NCBI GenBank assembly: GCA_004145795.1
Contig: SEIO01000007.1
Span: forward strand, 1 to 64,000
Length of the DNA: 64,000 nt
Direction of reading: 5' to 3'
Source: Lentibacillus lipolyticus
Lineage (GTDB): Bacteria; Bacillota; Bacilli; Bacillales; Amphibacillaceae
Under the pieces are notes generated by a model. That model made no database searches and was not told the DNA's origin. It saw only the letters and a program-made list of their open reading frames with translations. Of this stretch, positions 61,545 through 64,000 are shown piece after piece. Position numbers and translations under genes: made by a program. How positions within the stretch are numbered: the first letter of the stretch is position 1; the number at the start of each line of letters is the position of its first letter.

Positions 61545-62675
61545 TTATTTGTATTTGTTCAGTTTGTCCCCAATGAAATCGCCAAGTGAAAACCCAGATT
61601 GATCTTCGTCTTTTTGATACTGTTTCACTTCAGAAGCTTCCTGTTCCTGCTCCAGTTCTTTGATGCTGAGGGAGATACGTTCATCTTTCTCACTAACATC
61701 CAGGACTTTGACTTTGACTTGCTGGCCGACTTCAAGCACTTCCTGTGGCGTTCCAATATGCCGGTTCGCAATCTGGGATATATGCACTAACCCTTCAACA
61801 CCAGGAAAGACTTCAACAAAAGCACCGAAATTCACAAGACGTTTGACAGTGCCTTCAAGCACATCCCCTTGCTTTACACGCTCTTCAACATTTGCCCATG
61901 GACCTGGTAGTACTTTCTTGCGAGACAAGGAAATACGCTCATTGTCCCTGTCGACTGACAACACTTCCACTTTTATCGAGTCACCCTCAGAAACGACATC
62001 TGATGCTTTCTCGACATGTTCATGTGCAAGTTGAGATATATGTACAAGTCCGTCAATTCCGCCAAGGTTCACAAAAACACCAAAGTTTGTGAGTCGCTCA
62101 ACGACACCTTCAAGGACTTGCCCTTCTTCAAGCGTCTGGAGTACTTCGTGTTTCTTTTCATTCAGTTCATCCTGAACTACATCTTTGTGTGACAGAATTA
62201 CCCGGTTTTGCTCCCTGTCTAAATCAACAATCTTTACACGGAGTGACTGATTGACATAATCGGAAAAATCATCAACATAGTACGTTTCAACTAACGAAGC
62301 TGGAATGAAACCGCGCACACCAACGTCGGCAACAAGACCGCCTTTCACAATTTCTTTGACTTCTGTTTCAAACACTTCACCACTATTATATGTTTCTTCC
62401 AATGACTCCCAGGCTTTTTCAGCATCAACTGCTTTTTTGGATAAAATAATTTCATCATCTTCCATTCTTTTTACGTATAGCTCCATCGTGTCATCCACTT
62501 GTGCAATATCGCTTGCCTGTTCAATATGGAGACTGGATAATTCACTGATAGGAATAATCCCTTCCATTTTATAACCAACATCGACTAGAACCTGCTTCTC
62601 TTCCACTTTTACCACAGTTCCTGTAACGATATCACCTATATTCAATTGCGGCATTTCATTACTGGATTCACTCAT
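61545..62675 (-). CDS. rpsA: S1 RNA-binding domain protein (YpfD, ribosomal protein S1 homologue)
   Basis: 376-aa protein of four S1 domains (about 12-80, 98-165, 185-253 and 270-340; e.g. NIGDIVTGTVVKVEEKQ and EGQVLEGVVERLTNFGVFV) and an acidic/charged tail. Homologous to E. coli S1, but bacilli lack the first domains and do not need it for general translation. AAGGAGGGCGAGT precedes the ATG. Follows plsC by 73 bp; cmk-plsC-rpsA order is usual in bacilli outside B. subtilis. Confidence 0.93.
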   Translation of the reverse strand: MSESSNEMPQLNIGDIVTGTVVKVEEKQVLVDVGYKMEGIIPISELSSLHIEQASDIAQVDDTMELYVKRMEDDEIILSKKAVDAEKAWESLEETYNSGEVFETEVKEIVKGGLVADVGVRGFIPASLVETYYVDDFSDYVNQSLRVKIVDLDREQNRVILSHKDVVQDELNEKKHEVLQTLEEGQVLEGVVERLTNFGVFVNLGGIDGLVHISQLAHEHVEKASDVVSEGDSIKVEVLSVDRDNERISLSRKKVLPGPWANVEERVKQGDVLEGTVKRLVNFGAFVEVFPGVEGLVHISQIANRHIGTPQEVLEVGQQVKVKVLDVSEKDERISLSIKELEQEQEASEVKQYQKDEDQSGFSLGDFIGDKLNKYK

Positions 62676-62748
62676 ATACTCGCCCTCCTTAAAATACAAA
62701 CAACAAAACTTTAAAAAACTTCATATTTATAACTTCTAATATTTATAA

Positions 62749-63354
62749 TTATTTGTCAAGAGATGCATGCTGATAATTATAATTTTCAATCAAAAGCCTT
62801 ATTTCTTCCATAATTGCATCAGCCGCATCCTTGGCAGATGTTTTTGCCTCACGGTGTGTATCCATATCCATCGGTTTCCCATAAATAACTGTTAATCTTT
62901 TCCCCGGTTTGTAAGGACCGATAATGGCACATGGTACGATGCTCGCACTTGATCGAAGTGCAAAAAAACCTGCCCCCGCCATCGGCTTTCCAATTTCTCC
63001 TGTTTTACTGCGCGTACCCTCGGGGAAAAGGCCGAGCGTGTGGCCCTTCTCCAGTATTTCCAAGCCTTTACGCAGCGCATTGCGATCTTTCATCCCTCTT
63101 TTTACCGGAAATGCGTGAATCGCATTGAGCAGCTCCCGCAAGAACGGACGTTCAAACAGTTCTCCCTTGGCCATGAAATATACATCCCTAGGTGAAGTTA
63201 TTCCCACGACAGGGGGATCCAAATTAGAAATATGATTGGAACAAATAATGACCGGGCCTTGTTTTGGTATATTTTCCTTTCCGATAACCTGAATGCGGTA
63301 CAACGGATAAAATATACCCGACACAATAGCTTTTGCCGTTTTGTAAAGACTCAT
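62749..63354 (-). CDS. plsC: 1-acyl-sn-glycerol-3-phosphate acyltransferase
   Basis: 201-aa membrane-associated acyltransferase that makes phosphatidic acid. The HX4D motif (SNHISNLDPP, His41 and Asp46), the FPEGTRS glycerophosphate site (about 114) and VPCAIIG are intact. Its ATG shares a base with the cmk stop (TAATG), with GGAGAG nine bases upstream. Works after GpsA/PlsY. In B. subtilis the gene is elsewhere; cmk-plsC fusion of reading units is common in the other bacilli. Confidence 0.94.
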   Translation of the reverse strand: MSLYKTAKAIVSGIFYPLYRIQVIGKENIPKQGPVIICSNHISNLDPPVVGITSPRDVYFMAKGELFERPFLRELLNAIHAFPVKRGMKDRNALRKGLEILEKGHTLGLFPEGTRSKTGEIGKPMAGAGFFALRSSASIVPCAIIGPYKPGKRLTVIYGKPMDMDTHREAKTSAKDAADAIMEEIRLLIENYNYQHASLDK

Positions 63355-64000
63355 TATCCATCTCTCCTGCTTTCAAGCACCTTCCTGGCTTCATCAAGAA
63401 CAGATGCTGCAACCTGATTAATGGTTAAATTGGTTGTATTCACTTCAACTGCATCATCGGCTTTGATCAGTGGAGCAACCTCCCTCTTTGAATCAATCCG
63501 GTCTCTTTGTTTAATTTCTTCCTTCAGTTTTTCAAAATCGGTGGTAAACCCTTTTTGCATGTTTTCATCGTAACGCCGTTTTGCTCGTTCTTCAACCGAG
63601 GCCTGTAAAAAAATCTTCACCTCTGCATCCGGAATGACATGGGTTCCGATATCCCTGCCATCCATGACGACACTGCGTTTATTGGCTAGTTCCCGCTGCC
63701 GCTGGATCATTTCCTTGCGAACACTTGGGTGCTTCGCGACATAGGATACATGATTCGTCACACGTTCAGACCGAATGGCCACCGTCACATCTTCCCCATC
63801 CATCAGGACATGCTGACCATTTTCGCCTTGTTCCAACTGCATATTCGTTTGAGCCAGAAGCTCTGTAATGGCATGATTGTCTTCTAAATCAACTTTTTCC
63901 CGAAGGACTTTCAATGTCAGAGCCCTATACATGGCACCAGTATCAATATAGGTATACGCCAACTCATTTGCCACGATCTTGGCAATCGTACTTTTGCCAG
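63354..64000 (-). CDS. cmk: cytidylate kinase (5' end beyond the window)
   Basis: Partial: about 215 codons reach the right edge, starting within the P-loop (GKST at the first visible codons), so only about a dozen N-terminal residues are missing. Phosphorylates CMP/dCMP with ATP. ANELAYTYIDTGAMYRALTL, VVMDGRDIGTHVIPDAE and RRYDENMQKG are typical Cmk. Stop overlaps the plsC start by one base. First of the cmk-plsC-rpsA run. Confidence 0.96.
   Translation of the reverse strand, partial: GKSTIAKIVANELAYTYIDTGAMYRALTLKVLREKVDLEDNHAITELLAQTNMQLEQGENGQHVLMDGEDVTVAIRSERVTNHVSYVAKHPSVRKEMIQRQRELANKRSVVMDGRDIGTHVIPDAEVKIFLQASVEERAKRRYDENMQKGFTTDFEKLKEEIKQRDRIDSKREVAPLIKADDAVEVNTTNLTINQVAASVLDEARKVLESRRDG

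Noticed and set aside
1-64000. CRISPR arrays, prophage, defence islands, tRNA or rRNA genes, insertion sequences with transposase
   Set aside because: No regularly spaced direct repeats, phage structural or integrase genes, transposase frames, or tRNA/rRNA signatures were seen on reading both strands. The repeats found are foldback or hairpin types without their own proteins.

Overview
The window reads as chromosomal core sequence from a Gram-positive, endospore-forming member of the Bacillaceae. Direct evidence is the set of sporulation genes (spoIVA, sspM, a spoVIF-type gene, ypjB and yphF remnants), bacillithiol synthesis (bshA), a B-type RNase P RNA, menaquinone-linked qcrABC, strong AGGAGG ribosome binding sites and frequent TTG/GTG starts. 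Gene order follows the B. subtilis cmk-to-yppG region closely but with gaps and extra genes. The protein style (acidic C-termini, long-form ThyA, fused MsrAB, fhs present) suggests a halotolerant relative such as the Virgibacillus/Oceanobacillus/Lentibacillus group; that placement is inference only.

Layout. 0-8 kb: acylphosphatase, ferredoxin, a LysM-M14 murein peptidase, fused msrAB, a Tat export set (two tatA, one tatC), mobA, and dfrA-thyA. 8-14.5 kb: an NlpC/P60 hydrolase, a DUF2512 membrane protein, ypgQ-fhs, cspD with a long leader, and the type III polyketide operon bpsA-bpsB. 14.8-24.4 kb: rlmL, rnpB, gpsB, cdd, the yppE-sspM-yppC-recU-ponA cluster, nth and dnaD. 24.5-36.6 kb: asnS, aspB, ypmB, dinG, birA, cca, bshA, mgsA, dapB, ypjD and the divergent ypjC. 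36.7-43.8 kb: a zinc peptidase, a shortened ypjB, ypjA, the cytochrome b6c menaquinol oxidoreductase qcrABC, ypiF, ypiB and ypiA. 43.8-53.4 kb: the aromatic supraoperon (ndk, aroC, aroB, hisC, tyrA, aroA) and heptaprenyl/menaquinone genes (mtrB, hepS, menG, hepT). 53.6-64 kb: hbs, spoIVA, yphF, yphE, spoVIF, gpsA, der, yphA, rpsA, plsC and cmk (cut by the window edge).

How the genes work together. HepS/HepT make the C35 side chain and MenG finishes menaquinone, which QcrABC oxidises. AroC/AroB/AroA with TyrA/HisC make chorismate and tyrosine/phenylalanine. ThyA, DfrA and Fhs recycle one-carbon folates. MobA finishes the Mo cofactor beside the Tat genes that export folded cofactor enzymes. GpsB, PonA, RecU and the murein hydrolases serve wall growth and chromosome repair.

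The window is mostly ordinary core genome; I saw no phage, CRISPR array, defence island or rRNA/tRNA gene. The unusual parts are: two foldback (MITE-like) mosaic elements with shared terminal inverted repeats (ypjA-qcrC and yphA-rpsA gaps); a related hairpin repeat that one of them seems to have split; several small unannotated reading frames; intrinsic terminators built into the last codons of genes; and loss of folE, cheR, aroH-trp, bshB1 and panBCD from their expected places.
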